A stretch of DNA of 64,000 nucleotides, from NCBI RefSeq assembly GCF_019655055.1, contig NZ_BPFA01000019.1:32738-96737 (forward strand), written 5' to 3'. Shown piece after piece: positions 17,780 through 28,066 of this stretch (its first letter is position 1; every line of letters begins with the position of its first letter). Under the pieces are notes generated by a model, which was given only the letters and a program-made list of their open reading frames with translations, was not told the DNA's origin and made no database searches. This stretch comes from Shewanella sp. MBTL60-112-B2 (GTDB taxonomy: Bacteria > Pseudomonadota > Gammaproteobacteria > Enterobacterales > Shewanellaceae). The translations under genes were made by a program, and so were the position numbers.

Positions 17780-18607
17780 ATGCCTAAACTAATATTTGCT
17801 CTTCTTTTCCTATTTTATAGCGGGGCCGCCAATGCATACCCTCCCTGCTTTGATGAGCCTTGTATCAGCTATGACAAAGGAACTGTTAGTTATCAAATTG
17901 AAGATACGCTTGCCGATGGTACACCCGTTAAAATCTCAAGTGAAATCGAAGTGAGTTTTAAGGTGAGCCAGTATCGGGGAGAAATTGTTAATCAACCGAC
18001 CTTGGCGAAACCAATAGATACCACCATTACGATTGTCTGCGAGGATGATATTGACTGCGACTCTATGGATGGTTTAAACCGCCATGCAGGTGAGAGACTT
18101 ATATTTTATAACGATTATCTAAGAGATAAGCCTTTCCTCGACTTAGTCGCGGCGAAACACTTTGTTTATCAAGCTGGAAAAACAGCGTTATTTACGACGA
18201 CTAATTCACTCAGCACAAGTAGAAAAGAGCTTTTGAGCGCTCTGGCGAAAAACTTTGTCGATAATTTGATTACTCAAGCTGGATCTCCAATCGTTTACAT
18301 CCAGTTGAAAGGTGAGAACGGATTAGTACTGCATTTAAAGCTAGAGCTAAGTAATGATTACTGGAAAATAGTTGATACCGTTGAAGAAGGGCTACGAAAT
18401 GAGCTTAATCAACTTACAATTCAGTTTAATCAGAGTGAATATGAAGCATTTTATGCGAACCGCCCATGGAGAGAACATTTTCTATCAGGACTGATAAGAA
18501 TGAAACGCTGCAGAGAAACAACTGTCACTTCAACGGTCGTGGACTCTGACGGTATCCCGACTCGAGTGATTCGTACGGTTACGTCCTGTTGGTATGAATA
18601 CCGGTAA
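17780..18607 (+). CDS. Hypothetical secreted protein
   Basis: A 275-residue protein from the ATG at 17780, which has AAGGAT upstream and opens directly with a signal peptide (MPKLIFALLFLFYSGAANA, cleavage after ANA at residue 19). The upstream frame from 17732 would bury the signal, so it was not used. Several cysteines (PPCFDEPC, CEDDIDC, KRCRETT, TSCWYEYR) suggest two or more disulfides in the periplasm or outside. I do not recognise the fold or family. It sits between repeat clusters and a GNAT gene. Confidence 0.65.
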   Translation: MPKLIFALLFLFYSGAANAYPPCFDEPCISYDKGTVSYQIEDTLADGTPVKISSEIEVSFKVSQYRGEIVNQPTLAKPIDTTITIVCEDDIDCDSMDGLNRHAGERLIFYNDYLRDKPFLDLVAAKHFVYQAGKTALFTTTNSLSTSRKELLSALAKNFVDNLITQAGSPIVYIQLKGENGLVLHLKLELSNDYWKIVDTVEEGLRNELNQLTIQFNQSEYEAFYANRPWREHFLSGLIRMKRCRETTVTSTVVDSDGIPTRVIRTVTSCWYEYR

Positions 18608-18631
18608 CAGATACTCTTTGCCTTGCTCAAT

Positions 18632-18662
18632 AATACTCATGAACTGTGTGTTCATGGGTATT
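18632..18662 (+). terminator. Hairpin terminator after the secreted-protein gene
   Basis: AATACTCATGAAC and GTTCATGGGTATT pair (one wobble) around TGTGT, followed by a weak T-rich tail TTGTTCGTTG. Confidence 0.55.
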
Positions 18663-18726
18663 GTTCGTTGTAGCTCGCCCACCTAATTTAGCTAAGGTTC
18701 TGAATTTATAATAAATAAAATGAAAG

Positions 18727-19248
18727 CTATCGCTCAATGACACCAGTTAACCCCATTAACACCAACCTTTCACCATCCCCCTGATACTTGAGAAACAACT
18801 GCTGAATATCATTCGGCGCTGATGACACAGCGCTAAACCGATGTTGAGAATAAAACCCTTCTAATTGCGCTAAGGCAAAAATATAGGTCTTGCCGTCACT
18901 AATAACGGATGCAAGTGCATCCATCAACTGATGCCCCACACCTTGGCCACGAAAATCAGGATGCACCAACATGCCGGTTAAAATGGCTAACTGACCAATA
19001 GGCCGAATACGTGCACTGGCTACTATCTTGGAGCAAATAGTTTTGGAGCAAGTTATTTCGCCAACACTATCGATTTCGCCAAAACTATCAAGGTTAGGGG
19101 CTGTTTGCGTTAACACGCAGACAGACTCTTTCTGTAACAAGCGTGCATAAGGCATATATTGGCGGTAGAACTTCTTCACCTCGATACGCTCATCAGGCGC
19201 TAACCAAGTTAATTGCAGTTTTGTATTCATTGCAGTTGTCATAAACAA
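18727..19248 (-). CDS. GNAT family N-acetyltransferase
   Basis: GNAT protein of 173 residues. The acetyl-CoA loop is VHPDFRGQGVGHQLMDA (about 97-113; R-G-Q-G-V-G is canonical), and the C-terminal LEGFYSQHRFSAVSS matches the family's final strand region. A 20-residue low-complexity insert with repeated SFGE/SVGE and TCSKTICSKI precedes the core. No clear ribosome site is seen at the chosen start; M6 or M9 positions are possible. Substrate unknown. Confidence 0.75.
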   Translation of the reverse strand: MFMTTAMNTKLQLTWLAPDERIEVKKFYRQYMPYARLLQKESVCVLTQTAPNLDSFGEIDSVGEITCSKTICSKIVASARIRPIGQLAILTGMLVHPDFRGQGVGHQLMDALASVISDGKTYIFALAQLEGFYSQHRFSAVSSAPNDIQQLFLKYQGDGERLVLMGLTGVIER

Positions 19249-19390
19249 AATGGTTGTGAGTCTATTTCTGAAAGTTAAATTGTCGCATTAAAGTCGGTTT
19301 TCTACTATCAATGGCGTATTGGTATAGCCTGCTCTAGTTCATTAATTACTTTAATTACTTTGGTAGCAGGGATAGTGTTTTTGTAACTTA

Positions 19391-19520
19391 GTGTAGATGC
19401 GGCCGTGATCGTCCATGACATGGACGTCATGGCCGAGCTTACAGGGATGTATTTATAGCGTGTCACGGTAGTATCTGCGCATACGCCGACCGCAGGTCAT
19501 TGGAACCACTACAGTTGGAA
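19391..19520. repeat. Family B repeat, copy 1
   Basis: Shares GAGCTTACAGGGA, AGCGTGTC, ATCTGCGCAT, CCGCAGG and ATTGGAACCAC with copies at 52648-52807 (inverse) and 54800-54960. The hairpin at its head is GTCCATG-A-CATGGAC (19411-19425), whereas the other copies have GATGGCA/TGCCATC at the same place. Confidence 0.8.
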
Positions 19521-19630
19521 GTTAACTGTAATACGCTATTTATGGCATCTTGCGTAATTTTGTCACTCTGATGCACAACTTAAAATTGCTAATTGCAGAC
19601 ACAACGCCGATTTACTATTTTGAAAAATCA

Positions 19631-19665
19631 TTCATGGTAAATCGTCATAAATGTTCCAGACATAA
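19631..19665. repeat. Short repeat next to terminator, copy 2
   Basis: The reverse complement reads ATGTCTGGAACATTTATG then ACGATTTACCATG, both also present at 10147-10215. Both copies start directly at the T-run of an ACCGCC/GGCGGT terminator. Confidence 0.5.
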
Positions 19666-19690
19666 AAAAACCGCCAAGTGGCGGTTTTTT
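19664..19690 (-). terminator. metK terminator
   Basis: AAAAAACCGCCA-CTTG-style stem on the minus strand with a T7 tail; the plus strand reads AAAAACCGCC-AAGT-GGCGGTTTTTT. Confidence 0.85.
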
Positions 19691-19730
19691 ATTGGCGTTG
19701 AACCAGCAACGCCGAATTAATCGATAACGA

Positions 19731-20885
19731 TTATAGACCTGCGTCAGCGCGTAGTGCGTCAACTTTGTCTGTTGCTTCCCATGGGAACTCGTTACGACCA
19801 AAGTGACCGTATGCAGCAGTCGCTTGGTAGATTGGGCGAGCTAGATTCAACATCTCTGTTAGACCGTATGGACGTAGGTCGAAGTGACGACGTACTAGGT
19901 CGATCAATAGCTCTTCGCCAACTTTAGCTGTGCCAAATGTTTCGATGCTGATTGAAGTTGGCTCTGCAACACCAATTGCGTAAGACACTTGGATCTCACA
20001 ACGGTCAGCTAGACCAGCTGCAACGATGTTTTTAGCAACGTAACGTGCTGCGTATGCTGCACTACGGTCAACTTTTGATGGGTCTTTACCAGAGAAAGCA
20101 CCACCACCGTGACGAGCCATACCACCGTATGTGTCAACGATGATCTTACGACCCGTTAGACCACAATCACCTACTGGACCACCGATAACGAAACGGCCAG
20201 TTGGGTTGATGAAGTATTTAGTGTCTTTAGATAACCACTTAGCCGGTAATACTGGCTTGATGATGGTTTCCATTACACCTTCAATTAGGTCTGCTTGAGT
20301 CACATCTTCGCTGTGCTGCGTAGATAGAACAACTGCATCGATACCAGCAACGCTGCCATCTGAGTTATAAGCAAAAGTTACCTGGCTCTTCGCATCAGGA
20401 CGTAACCATGGAAGGGTCTTGTCTTTACGAACTTCAGATTGACGCTTAACTAGCTTGTGCGAGTAAGTGATAGGCGCAGGCATTAGTACGTCAGTTTCGT
20501 TGTTAGCGTAACCAAACATTAGACCTTGGTCACCAGCACCCTGTTCTTTAGGGTCTGCACGATCAACACCTTGGTTGATATCTGGAGACTGCTTACCAAT
20601 CACGTTTAGGATGGCGCAAGAATCGGCATCAAAACCCATATCTGAGTGAGTGTAGCCAATGTCACGTACAGTCTTACGGGTGATCTCTTCGATATCAACC
20701 CAAGCAGAAGTAGTAACTTCGCCGCCAACCATAACCATGCCAGTTTTGACATAAGTTTCGCATGCTACACGAGCTTTTGGATCTTGCTCCAAAATTGCGT
20801 CTAGTACCGCATCAGAAATCTGATCGGCGATTTTATCTGGATGACCTTCTGAGACCGACTCAGAGGTGAACAAGTGCTTTGCCAT
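19731..20885 (-). CDS. metK: S-adenosylmethionine synthase
   Basis: Makes S-adenosylmethionine from ATP and L-methionine in the cytosol. The 384-residue length is standard. Family signatures include [20 protein letters not shown] (residues 9-28), [12 protein letters not shown] (about 117-128) and the glycine-rich [16 protein letters not shown] loop around residue 260. Codon choice and conservation look like a highly expressed housekeeping gene. It is transcribed divergently from tkt, with MetJ-box-like repeats just upstream (20922-20945), consistent with methionine repression. Confidence 0.97.
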   Translation of the reverse strand: MAKHLFTSESVSEGHPDKIADQISDAVLDAILEQDPKARVACETYVKTGMVMVGGEVTTSAWVDIEEITRKTVRDIGYTHSDMGFDADSCAILNVIGKQSPDINQGVDRADPKEQGAGDQGLMFGYANNETDVLMPAPITYSHKLVKRQSEVRKDKTLPWLRPDAKSQVTFAYNSDGSVAGIDAVVLSTQHSEDVTQADLIEGVMETIIKPVLPAKWLSKDTKYFINPTGRFVIGGPVGDCGLTGRKIIVDTYGGMARHGGGAFSGKDPSKVDRSAAYAARYVAKNIVAAGLADRCEIQVSYAIGVAEPTSISIETFGTAKVGEELLIDLVRRHFDLRPYGLTEMLNLARPIYQATAAYGHFGRNEFPWEATDKVDALRADAGL

Positions 20886-20921
20886 GATGGAAAATCTCGT
20901 CTTTAAACAATTTGAATGTGT

Positions 20922-20945
20922 AGAAGTATCTACATCTAGACGGCT
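20922..20945 (-). promoter_or_regulatory. Tandem MetJ-box-like 8-mers upstream of metK
   Basis: Three contiguous 8-mers, AGAAGTAT, CTACATCT and AGACGGCT, match the Met box AGACGTCT at about 6, 5 and 7 of 8 positions. Tandem imperfect boxes are how MetJ operators are built. The site ends 37 bases before the metK start codon. Confidence 0.6.
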
Positions 20946-21390
20946 ATTCTAGTGGAAAACCGAGTCGATGACACCCCCTTCACTAAATTTTGTGCAGTTA
21001 CTCGCGGTATTTATTTTATCCACCTTGGCAAAGATGTATTTTATATTTGATTTATGGTGCTGTTAATTAAGGTTATTTGTGGGTCGCATGAGAGAGTGTT
21101 CATCATAAAAGATGATCAAAAAATAGCACTTAGAACTGACAGTACTGGCTTTAATAAACTTCTTTGTCGATAAAAACGACTAGTTTGTTAGTCTTAGGTG
21201 GCTCAAGCGTTATTTATCTAACTTAAAAGTGCCAATTTTTTTCATTCTGGGTGAATTAAATTTGCGTCCTACTGCCTAGTAGGCGAAAATATGGCTCCAA
21301 AATTTGCTGTAGGGAAGGGAAAAGCAAATACAAATTTGCGGCCCTTTTCTTTATCTAAGCCTCAATACCTCAAAAGAAGCAGGAGAGAGC
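20946..21390. other. Divergent intergenic region metK/tkt
   Basis: AT-rich, no gene. Near tkt there is a stem GCAAAT-ACA-AATTTGC flanked by GGG and CCC (about 21313-21352), possibly in the tkt leader. Otherwise I see nothing I can support. Confidence 0.4.
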
Positions 21391-23382
21391 ATGTCATCTC
21401 GTAAAGAACTCGCAAACGCAATCCGCGCATTGACCATGGATGCTGTTCAAAAAGCCAATTCAGGTCACCCTGGTGCACCAATGGGGATGGCTGATATTGC
21501 TGAAGTGCTATGGAACGATTTCCTAAAGCACAACCCAAACAACCCTGAGTGGGTTGATCGTGACCGCTTTATCCTTTCTAACGGCCACGGCTCTATGCTT
21601 ATCTACTCTTTGCTACACCTTACAGGTTATGCACTTCCTATCGAAGAGTTGAAAAACTTCCGCCAGCTTCACTCTAAAACACCAGGTCACCCAGAATACG
21701 GTTACACACCAGGTGTTGAAACTACAACAGGCCCACTAGGCGCTGGTATCAGTAACGCTGTTGGTATGGCGATTGCTGAAAAGACATTGGCTGCACAGTT
21801 TAACCAGCCAGGTCACGACATCGTTGATCACTTCACATACTGCTTCCTTGGTGATGGCTGTTTGATGGAAGGTATCTCTCACGAAGCATGCTCATTAGCG
21901 GGCACTTTAGGTCTAGGCAAGCTAATCGCATTCTGGGATGACAACGGTATTTCTATCGACGGTCACGTAGAAGGTTGGTTCACTGACGATACGCCTAAGC
22001 GTTTTGAGTCTTACGGCTGGCACGTAATTGCTAACGTAGACGGACACGACAGCGACGCAATCCGCGCAGCTATCGAAGAAGCGAAGTCAGTGACTAACAA
22101 GCCAACAATGATTTGCTGCAAAACCACAATCGGTTTTGGTTCGCCAAACAAGTCTGGCAGCCACGATTGTCACGGCGCACCACTAGGTGATGCTGAAATC
22201 GCAGCTGCACGTGAATTCCTTGGTTGGAACCATGGCGCATTTGAAATTCCTGAAAACGTTTACGCGGGTTGGGATGCTAAAGAGTCTGGTGCTGCGAATG
22301 AAGCAAGCTGGAACGACAAGTTCGCTGCTTATGAAGCTGCATTCCCAGAACTAGCTGCTGAATACAAGCGCCGTGTAATCACCGGTGACTTACCAGCAGA
22401 TTTTGAAGAAAAAGCACAAGCTTTCATTCAAGAGAGCCAAGATAAAGCTGAAGGTATTGCTAGCCGTAAGGCTTCACAAAATGCGATTGGTGCATTTGGT
22501 GCAATCCTACCAGAAATGCTAGGTGGCTCTGCAGATCTAGCAGGTTCTAACCTAACGCTTTGGTCTGGTTCTAAAGGCATTCAAGACGATGCTGCTGGTA
22601 ACTACATCTACTACGGTGTACGTGAATTCGGCATGAGCGGTATCATGAACGGTGCTTCTCTACACGGTGGTTTCATCAACTACGGCGCAACTTTCATGAT
22701 GTTCATGGAATACGCACGTAACGCTGTACGTATGTCAGCACTGATGGGTATTCAGAACATCTTCGTTTACACCCATGACTCTATCGGTCAAGGTGAAGAT
22801 GGTCCAACTCACCAGCCGGTTGAGCAGCTTGCAAACCTACGTATGACACCAAACATGACTGTATGGCGTCCATGTGATGCGGCTGAAACAGCTGTATCTT
22901 GGAAGAATGCAATCGAGCGCCGTAACGCGCCTACATCGCTAATCTTCAGCCGTCAAAACCTACCTGCGCAAGCACGTACTGCCGAGCAGTTAGCTAACGT
23001 AGTTAAAGGTGGTTATGTACTAAGTGATTGCGCTGGCACGCCAGACTTAATCCTTATTGCTACTGGCTCTGAAGTTCAGCTAGCACTTGATTCTGCTGCA
23101 GCACTAACTGAGCAAGGTCAGAAGGTTCGTGTTGTTTCTATGCCATCGACAAATGAGTTCGATAAGCAAGATGCGGCTTATAAAGAGTCTGTACTACCAG
23201 CCTCTGTGACTAAGCGTGTTGCGATTGAAGCGGCTCACGTTGATTTCTGGCACAAGTATGTTGGCTTTGGCGGCGCAGTTGTGGGTATGACTACCTTCGG
23301 CGAATCTGCTCCAGGCGGCGACTTGATGAAGCACTTTGGCTTTACTGTTGAAAACGTTGTTGCAACCGTTAACGGTCTATAA
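21391..23382 (+). CDS. tkt: Transketolase
   Basis: Thiamine-diphosphate enzyme of the pentose phosphate pathway that moves two-carbon ketol units between sugar phosphates. The 663-residue length is standard. Visible marks: [19 protein letters not shown] near the N-terminus, [14 protein letters not shown], the ThDP-binding [14 protein letters not shown] (about residue 150-165), and [19 protein letters not shown] in the pyrimidine domain. AGCAGGAGAGAGC is a strong ribosome site. It heads the tkt-epd-pgk-fba series, the common gammaproteobacterial order. Confidence 0.97.
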   Translation: MSSRKELANAIRALTMDAVQKANSGHPGAPMGMADIAEVLWNDFLKHNPNNPEWVDRDRFILSNGHGSMLIYSLLHLTGYALPIEELKNFRQLHSKTPGHPEYGYTPGVETTTGPLGAGISNAVGMAIAEKTLAAQFNQPGHDIVDHFTYCFLGDGCLMEGISHEACSLAGTLGLGKLIAFWDDNGISIDGHVEGWFTDDTPKRFESYGWHVIANVDGHDSDAIRAAIEEAKSVTNKPTMICCKTTIGFGSPNKSGSHDCHGAPLGDAEIAAAREFLGWNHGAFEIPENVYAGWDAKESGAANEASWNDKFAAYEAAFPELAAEYKRRVITGDLPADFEEKAQAFIQESQDKAEGIASRKASQNAIGAFGAILPEMLGGSADLAGSNLTLWSGSKGIQDDAAGNYIYYGVREFGMSGIMNGASLHGGFINYGATFMMFMEYARNAVRMSALMGIQNIFVYTHDSIGQGEDGPTHQPVEQLANLRMTPNMTVWRPCDAAETAVSWKNAIERRNAPTSLIFSRQNLPAQARTAEQLANVVKGGYVLSDCAGTPDLILIATGSEVQLALDSAAALTEQGQKVRVVSMPSTNEFDKQDAAYKESVLPASVTKRVAIEAAHVDFWHKYVGFGGAVVGMTTFGESAPGGDLMKHFGFTVENVVATVNGL

Positions 23383-23520
23383 GCAACTAACGTGTTAGGG
23401 CATTTGATGCAATGGCAGGCTAATCTACCGGGAAACCTTAAGATTAATCGGTACATTGCATCAGCATATTGCTCTATGATGCTGAATAATGCTTTACGTG
23501 TTTTGCACGTTAAGCAATTA

Positions 23521-23562
23521 TGATACAACGGCTTACCTATTGGGGTAGGCCGTTGTTGTATC
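23521..23562 (+). other. Hairpin in the tkt-epd spacer
   Basis: TGATACAACGGC...TTACC pairs with GGTAGGCCGTTGTTGTATCA, with a three-base bulge (AAC). No T-run follows, so it is more likely an RNA processing or stability element than a terminator. Confidence 0.5.
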
Positions 23563-23597
23563 AATAAATGGGCTGTTAAAGGGAATAGAAAGCTTTC

Positions 23598-24617
23598 ATG
23601 ATCAGAGTCGCTATTAATGGCTACGGCCGTATTGGTCGTTCAATTCTTCGGGCACTGTATGAGTCTGCCAAACGCGATCGTATTCAGATTGTGGCAATTA
23701 ACGAGTTAGCCAAACCAGAAGCCATGCTTCATCTCACCCAATACGACACCACTCACGGACGTTTTCACACCCAAGTTAAGCTCGACAATCAGCATATGAT
23801 TATTGGCGATGATGCCATTAAGCTGCTGCATGAACCCGATCCTGCTAAATTGCCCTGGAAAGAGATGGATATCGACATCGTTTTCGAGGCCACGGGTGTA
23901 CTTAACGACAGGCAGCAATGTGAGGCGCATATTAAAGCGGGTGCTAAACAAGTATTAATCAGCCATCCGTCGTCAAGCGATGTCGATGCCACCATAGTGT
24001 ATGGTGTGAATCACGAATTATTAAAAGCCGAACATACGGTTGTGTCTAATGCCTCTTGCACAACAAACTGTATCGTACCGGTTATCGATGTGCTCGACAG
24101 GCACTTCGAAGTCAAAAGTGGTGCCATCACCACAATCCACTCGGCGATGAACGATCAGCAAGTTATTGATGCCTATCATGACGATTTGCGCAGAACCCGC
24201 GCTGCTGGTCAGTCAATTATTCCTGTAGATACTAAACTTGCTCGTGGTATTGAGCGCATCTTGCCGCATATGAAAGACAAGTTTGAAGCTATCTCAGTAC
24301 GTGTGCCTACCATCAATGTTACCGCTATCGACCTTTCCGTTACGCTCAATAAGCGCGTCGATATCGAAACCGTTAACCGAGTACTAGAACAAGCAACCCA
24401 AGGTTCGTTTTCTGGGGTAGTCGGATTTACTAACGAGCCATTAGTGTCGTGTGATTTTAACCACGACCCACGCTCAAGCATCGTTGATGGTACGCAAACT
24501 CGAGTCAGTGATGGCCACTTAGTTAAATTATTACTCTGGTGTGATAACGAGTGGGGCTTTGCTAACCGCATGCTAGATACCAGTTTAGAGATGATAAAGG
24601 CTAAAAGAAGGTCCTAG
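23598..24617 (+). CDS. epd: D-erythrose-4-phosphate dehydrogenase
   Basis: NAD-dependent GAPDH-family enzyme that oxidises erythrose 4-phosphate to 4-phosphoerythronate for pyridoxal phosphate synthesis. The Rossmann start is [11 protein letters not shown], the catalytic cysteine is C154 in SNASCTTNC, and H181 lies in [11 protein letters not shown]. Length 339 and the position between tkt and pgk favour Epd over GapA. The end is unusual: AAAAGAAGGTCCTAGG supplies the last codons (KRRS) and the TAG stop, and this is the left end of a family A repeat. Confidence 0.92.
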   Translation: MIRVAINGYGRIGRSILRALYESAKRDRIQIVAINELAKPEAMLHLTQYDTTHGRFHTQVKLDNQHMIIGDDAIKLLHEPDPAKLPWKEMDIDIVFEATGVLNDRQQCEAHIKAGAKQVLISHPSSSDVDATIVYGVNHELLKAEHTVVSNASCTTNCIVPVIDVLDRHFEVKSGAITTIHSAMNDQQVIDAYHDDLRRTRAAGQSIIPVDTKLARGIERILPHMKDKFEAISVRVPTINVTAIDLSVTLNKRVDIETVNRVLEQATQGSFSGVVGFTNEPLVSCDFNHDPRSSIVDGTQTRVSDGHLVKLLLWCDNEWGFANRMLDTSLEMIKAKRRS

Positions 24618-25211
24618 GTTTTAAGAGCTGAGAAGGTCCTAGGTGCTAGGAAAAGCAGGATCTAGGAAAAGCTAAGACGGTAAGAGCCGGGAAAGGCCGG
24701 GACAAGCTGAGACGGTAAGAGCCGGAAAGGCTAAAGCTCAATTTACATAAAAGCACTGTACCGGATTTTGATTGTATAGCAGGACGTAGTCCGATCTAGC
24801 CGCGAAGCGTCCTCGCAGCGAGTTTACGAGTGCTCTAGATTCTAGATACGATAAAAGCCGGGAAAGGCCGGGACAAGCTAAGACGGTAAGAGCCGGAAAG
24901 GCAAAAGCGGATAGATAAACAGCATTTGTAGGTCGGCATTTATGCCGTCATCGATGATGGGCTAAAGCCCAACCTACATAATAAAACATAATGTTGTCTT
25001 TTGATTGTATAGCAGGACGAAGTTCGCTCTAGCCGCGAAGCGTCCTCGCAGTGAGTTTACGAGTGCTCTAGATTCTAGAGACGATAAAAGCCGAAAGAGC
25101 AGGTGATAACTCGAGAATAGCTAAGACGATATCAGCGGAGGCGGTCAGAGCTGGCTTGGTGTTGTATACAGAACCTAGAACTAGAACCTAGAACCTAGAG
25201 CCTAGAACGTC
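24607..25211. repeat. Family A element, compound copy between epd and pgk
   Basis: Starts inside the epd stop codon (AAGAAGGTCCTAGG) and runs to the CCTAGAACCTAGAGCCTAG words before pgk. It has an internal direct duplication: GAGCCGGGAAAGGCCGGGAC at ~24680 and again at ~24850, and an ~85-bp unit with GTATAGCAGGACG at ~24774 and ~25009. The second unit is longer by about 70 bp because of a REP doublet at 24927. It puts about 680 bp between epd and pgk. Confidence 0.8.
24927..24978. repeat. REP doublet (BIME-like) with perfect cloverleaf
   Basis: TGTAGGT (24927-24933) and ACCTACA (24972-24978) close three abutting hairpins: CGGCAT-TT-ATGCCG, TCAT-CG-ATGA and TGGGCT-AA-AGCCCA. All 52 bases are tiled without any linker. 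Read from each side it is GTAGGT + hairpin + TC, the GTAG-plus-hairpin form of REP sequences in inverted orientation, with different stems. Confidence 0.8.
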
Positions 25212-25302
25212 GGTGTTGTGTCCTGACGGTCTAGTTGCACAGTTTGATTGAATTTTTAACTTTAATTTTTAATTTTAACTTAAGTAGTAAGGAAGCATGA
25301 AA

Positions 25303-26478
25303 ATGACGATTCTTAATATGAAAGATTTAGACCTTCAAGCTAAGCGTGTGCTTATTCGTGAAGATCTTAACGTACCTGTAAGCAATGGTGTGGTTACTAG
25401 TGACGCGCGTCTGCGTGCCTCGCTACCGACTATCAAACTTGCCCTTGAAAAAGGCGCCGCGGTAATGGTGATGTCTCACCTAGGCCGTCCAACTGAAGGC
25501 GAGTTCAACGCTGAATTCTCTATGCAGCCTGTGGTTGATTACCTAACCAAGGCGCTAGATTGCCCTGTACGCCTTGCTAGCGAATACCTAGACGGTATCG
25601 AAGTTGCTGTCGGTGAAGTGGTTGTATTCGAAAACGTCCGCTTTAACGTGGGTGAGAAGAAGAACGATGAAGCGCTATCTAAGAAGATGGCGGCACTTTG
25701 TGACGTATACGTGATGGACGCATTCGGCACGGCTCACCGCGCACAAGCATCGACTCACGGTGTTGGCTTACATGCACCTATCGCTTGTGCGGGTCCATTA
25801 TTAGCGGGAGAGCTAGAAGCTTTAGGTAAAGCGCTAGATAACCCAGCACGTCCAATGGTTGCCATTGTTGGTGGCTCTAAAGTATCGACAAAACTGACAG
25901 TGCTTGAAAGCCTATCGACCAAAGTTGACCAACTTGTAGTGGGTGGTGGCATTGCCAACACTTTCGTTGCTGCAGCTGGCCACAAGGTCGGTAAGTCTCT
26001 TTATGAGGCAGATTTGATTGAAGAAGCTAAGCGCCTTGTTGCTAACGCACAGAGCCGCGGTGGCGATATTCCTGTACCTACAGATGTAGTTGTTGCCAGC
26101 GAGTTCAGCCCTACAGCGGCTGCGACACTTAAAGATGTTAGTGCTGTATCTGACACAGATATGATTTTCGATATCGGCCCAGACAGCGCAGAAGCGCTAG
26201 CTGAAATCATCAAAAATGCCGGCACAGTTGTTTGGAACGGCCCAGTTGGTGTATTTGAGTTTGATCAGTTCGGTGAAGGCACTAAGCGTATTGCTCAAGC
26301 GATTGCTGAATCAAATGCCTTCTCTATCGCTGGTGGCGGTGACACATTAGCTGCTGTCGATAAGTATGGTATCGCTGACAAAGTGTCTTACATTTCAACT
26401 GGTGGCGGCGCTTTCCTAGAGTTTTTAGAAGGAAAAGAGCTGCCTGCTGTTGCTATGTTAGAGAGTCGCGGTCAGTAA
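25303..26478 (+). CDS. pgk: Phosphoglycerate kinase
   Basis: Glycolytic/gluconeogenic enzyme transferring phosphate between 1,3-bisphosphoglycerate and ADP. Marks are [13 protein letters not shown] near the start, [44 protein letters not shown] and GGGDTLAA near the end. An ATG occurs at 25297, but GGAAGC is only two bases from it and is correctly spaced for the ATG at 25303, so the latter (391 residues) is preferred. The upstream A repeat may force it to use its own promoter. Confidence 0.95.
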   Translation: MTILNMKDLDLQAKRVLIREDLNVPVSNGVVTSDARLRASLPTIKLALEKGAAVMVMSHLGRPTEGEFNAEFSMQPVVDYLTKALDCPVRLASEYLDGIEVAVGEVVVFENVRFNVGEKKNDEALSKKMAALCDVYVMDAFGTAHRAQASTHGVGLHAPIACAGPLLAGELEALGKALDNPARPMVAIVGGSKVSTKLTVLESLSTKVDQLVVGGGIANTFVAAAGHKVGKSLYEADLIEEAKRLVANAQSRGGDIPVPTDVVVASEFSPTAAATLKDVSAVSDTDMIFDIGPDSAEALAEIIKNAGTVVWNGPVGVFEFDQFGEGTKRIAQAIAESNAFSIAGGGDTLAAVDKYGIADKVSYISTGGGAFLEFLEGKELPAVAMLESRGQ

Positions 26479-26784
26479 TCGACACCGATTGGCGCGCACA
26501 TACAAAAAAATTACCAAACTGGTTGTTGGCAGACTTTAAATCGACATTTGTCGGGGTTACACTAGCCGCCAACAAACCAGTGAACAATTTTGTATAAAAA
26601 ACAGTTTCAATAAATGCTTTATCGATTATTGATAAAACTGTTTTTCGCAGCATAGATAACAATAAAAATTAAAAGTAACCGCCTTAGTGTTAACCCGTTT
26701 AGAACGGGTAACGCTAGAGCATAAAAATCCATCCAAACGATAGTGACCTTGGTGAGGCGACTCACCCTATTATTGGAGTAAAAA
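26479..26784 (+). other. Structured spacer between pgk and fba
   Basis: A roughly 24-bp imperfect stem is formed by 26509-26530 (ending ACTGGTTGTTGGC) and 26568-26590 (starting GCCAACAAACCAGT). Its loop contains a second hairpin CGACA-TT-TGTCG (26542-26553). A third, GTTAACCCGTT-TAG-AACGGGT, is at about 26689-26710. None has a clear T-run, so this may be a processed mRNA leader or a small RNA. Confidence 0.5.
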
Positions 26785-27849
26785 ATGGCCTTAATTTCCC
26801 TACGTCAAATGTTAGATCACGCTGCAGAGCACGGATACGGCGTTCCAGCGTTTAACGTGAACAACCTTGAGCAGATGCGTGCAATTATGCAGGCTGCTGA
26901 AGCAACTGACAGCCCTGTGATCGTTCAGGCTTCTGCTGGCGCACGTAAGTACGCGCGTCCACAGTTCCTTAAGTACCTAATGGCGGCTGCACTTGAGCAG
27001 TATCCAGATATCCCTGTATGTATTCACCAGGACCATGGTACTGATCCTGATATCTGTCAGCGTTCTATTCAGTTGGGTATGTCATCAGTGATGATGGACG
27101 GCTCTTTGATGGCTGATGGTAAAACACCAGCATCATACGAGTACAACGTAGACGTGACTCGTCGTACGGTTGCATTTGCTCACGCTTGTGGTGTGTCTGT
27201 TGAAGGTGAAATCGGTTGTTTAGGTAGCCTAGAAACGGGTGAAGCTGGCGAAGAAGATGGTATCGGCGCTGCTGGTATCCTAACTATGGATCAAATGCTA
27301 ACGACTCCAGAAGAAGCGGCGCGCTTTGTTGCAGACACTCACGTAGATGCACTAGCAATCGCTATCGGTACTAGCCACGGCGCTTACAAGTTTAGCCGTA
27401 AGCCTACCGGTGACGTATTACGTATTGACCGTATCAAAGAGATCCACGCACGTATTCCTAACACTCACCTTGTTATGCACGGTTCTTCTTCAGTACCGCA
27501 AGAGTGGTTAGAGATCATCAACCAGTACGGTGGTGCTATCCCTGAAACTTACGGCGTGCCATTAGAAGAGATCGTTGAAGGCATTAAGCACGGCGTGCGT
27601 AAAGTTAACATCGATACCGATCTACGTCTTGCATCAACTGGTGCGGTACGTAAGTTCCTTGCTGAAAACCCAGCTGAATTTGACCCTCGTAAATTCTTGA
27701 AGGCGTCAATGGAAGCGATGGCTGACATCTGTACTACACGTTACGAAGCCTTTGGTTGTGCGGGTATGGCGTCTAAGATCAAGCCTAAGTCACTACAAGC
27801 TATGTATAAAGCTTACCAGTCAGGCGAACTTGATCCACAAATCAAGTAA
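26785..27849 (+). CDS. fba: Class II fructose-bisphosphate aldolase
   Basis: Zinc-dependent enzyme that splits fructose 1,6-bisphosphate reversibly, in the cytosol. At 354 residues it begins [20 protein letters not shown], like the type B/CbbA-like class II aldolases rather than E. coli FbaA. The metal/catalytic segment IHQDHGTD is at 80-87, VEGEIGCLG in the middle, and VMHGSSSVP and [11 protein letters not shown] follow. A GGAG site precedes the ATG. It ends the central-carbon block. Confidence 0.95.
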   Translation: MALISLRQMLDHAAEHGYGVPAFNVNNLEQMRAIMQAAEATDSPVIVQASAGARKYARPQFLKYLMAAALEQYPDIPVCIHQDHGTDPDICQRSIQLGMSSVMMDGSLMADGKTPASYEYNVDVTRRTVAFAHACGVSVEGEIGCLGSLETGEAGEEDGIGAAGILTMDQMLTTPEEAARFVADTHVDALAIAIGTSHGAYKFSRKPTGDVLRIDRIKEIHARIPNTHLVMHGSSSVPQEWLEIINQYGGAIPETYGVPLEEIVEGIKHGVRKVNIDTDLRLASTGAVRKFLAENPAEFDPRKFLKASMEAMADICTTRYEAFGCAGMASKIKPKSLQAMYKAYQSGELDPQIK

Positions 27850-27883
27850 TCCGAATTTGATAATGGCTTAATGCTTGTTTAAA

Positions 27884-27912
27884 AATACCTGCCAATGTGC
27901 AGGTATTTTTTT
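27884..27912 (+). terminator. fba terminator
   Basis: AATACCTGC-CAATGT-GCAGGTATT followed by TTTTT, preceded by an A-run. Confidence 0.85.
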
Positions 27913-28066
27913 GCCCGATATTTATATCTCGTCGCAGTGAGTCGATAGCGTAGAAAAATTCAATTTGCCATATCATTAAAGATGTACTACCTGTTTTCAA
28001 TCGTTGGTGCAAAATGTTAATATTGCGCGGATTTTTAGGGAGTTTAGTAAACGGAGTACTAATAAT

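Noticed and set aside
20886..21390. SAM riboswitch upstream of metK
   Set aside because: No SAM-aptamer pattern is recognised; tandem Met boxes explain regulation better.
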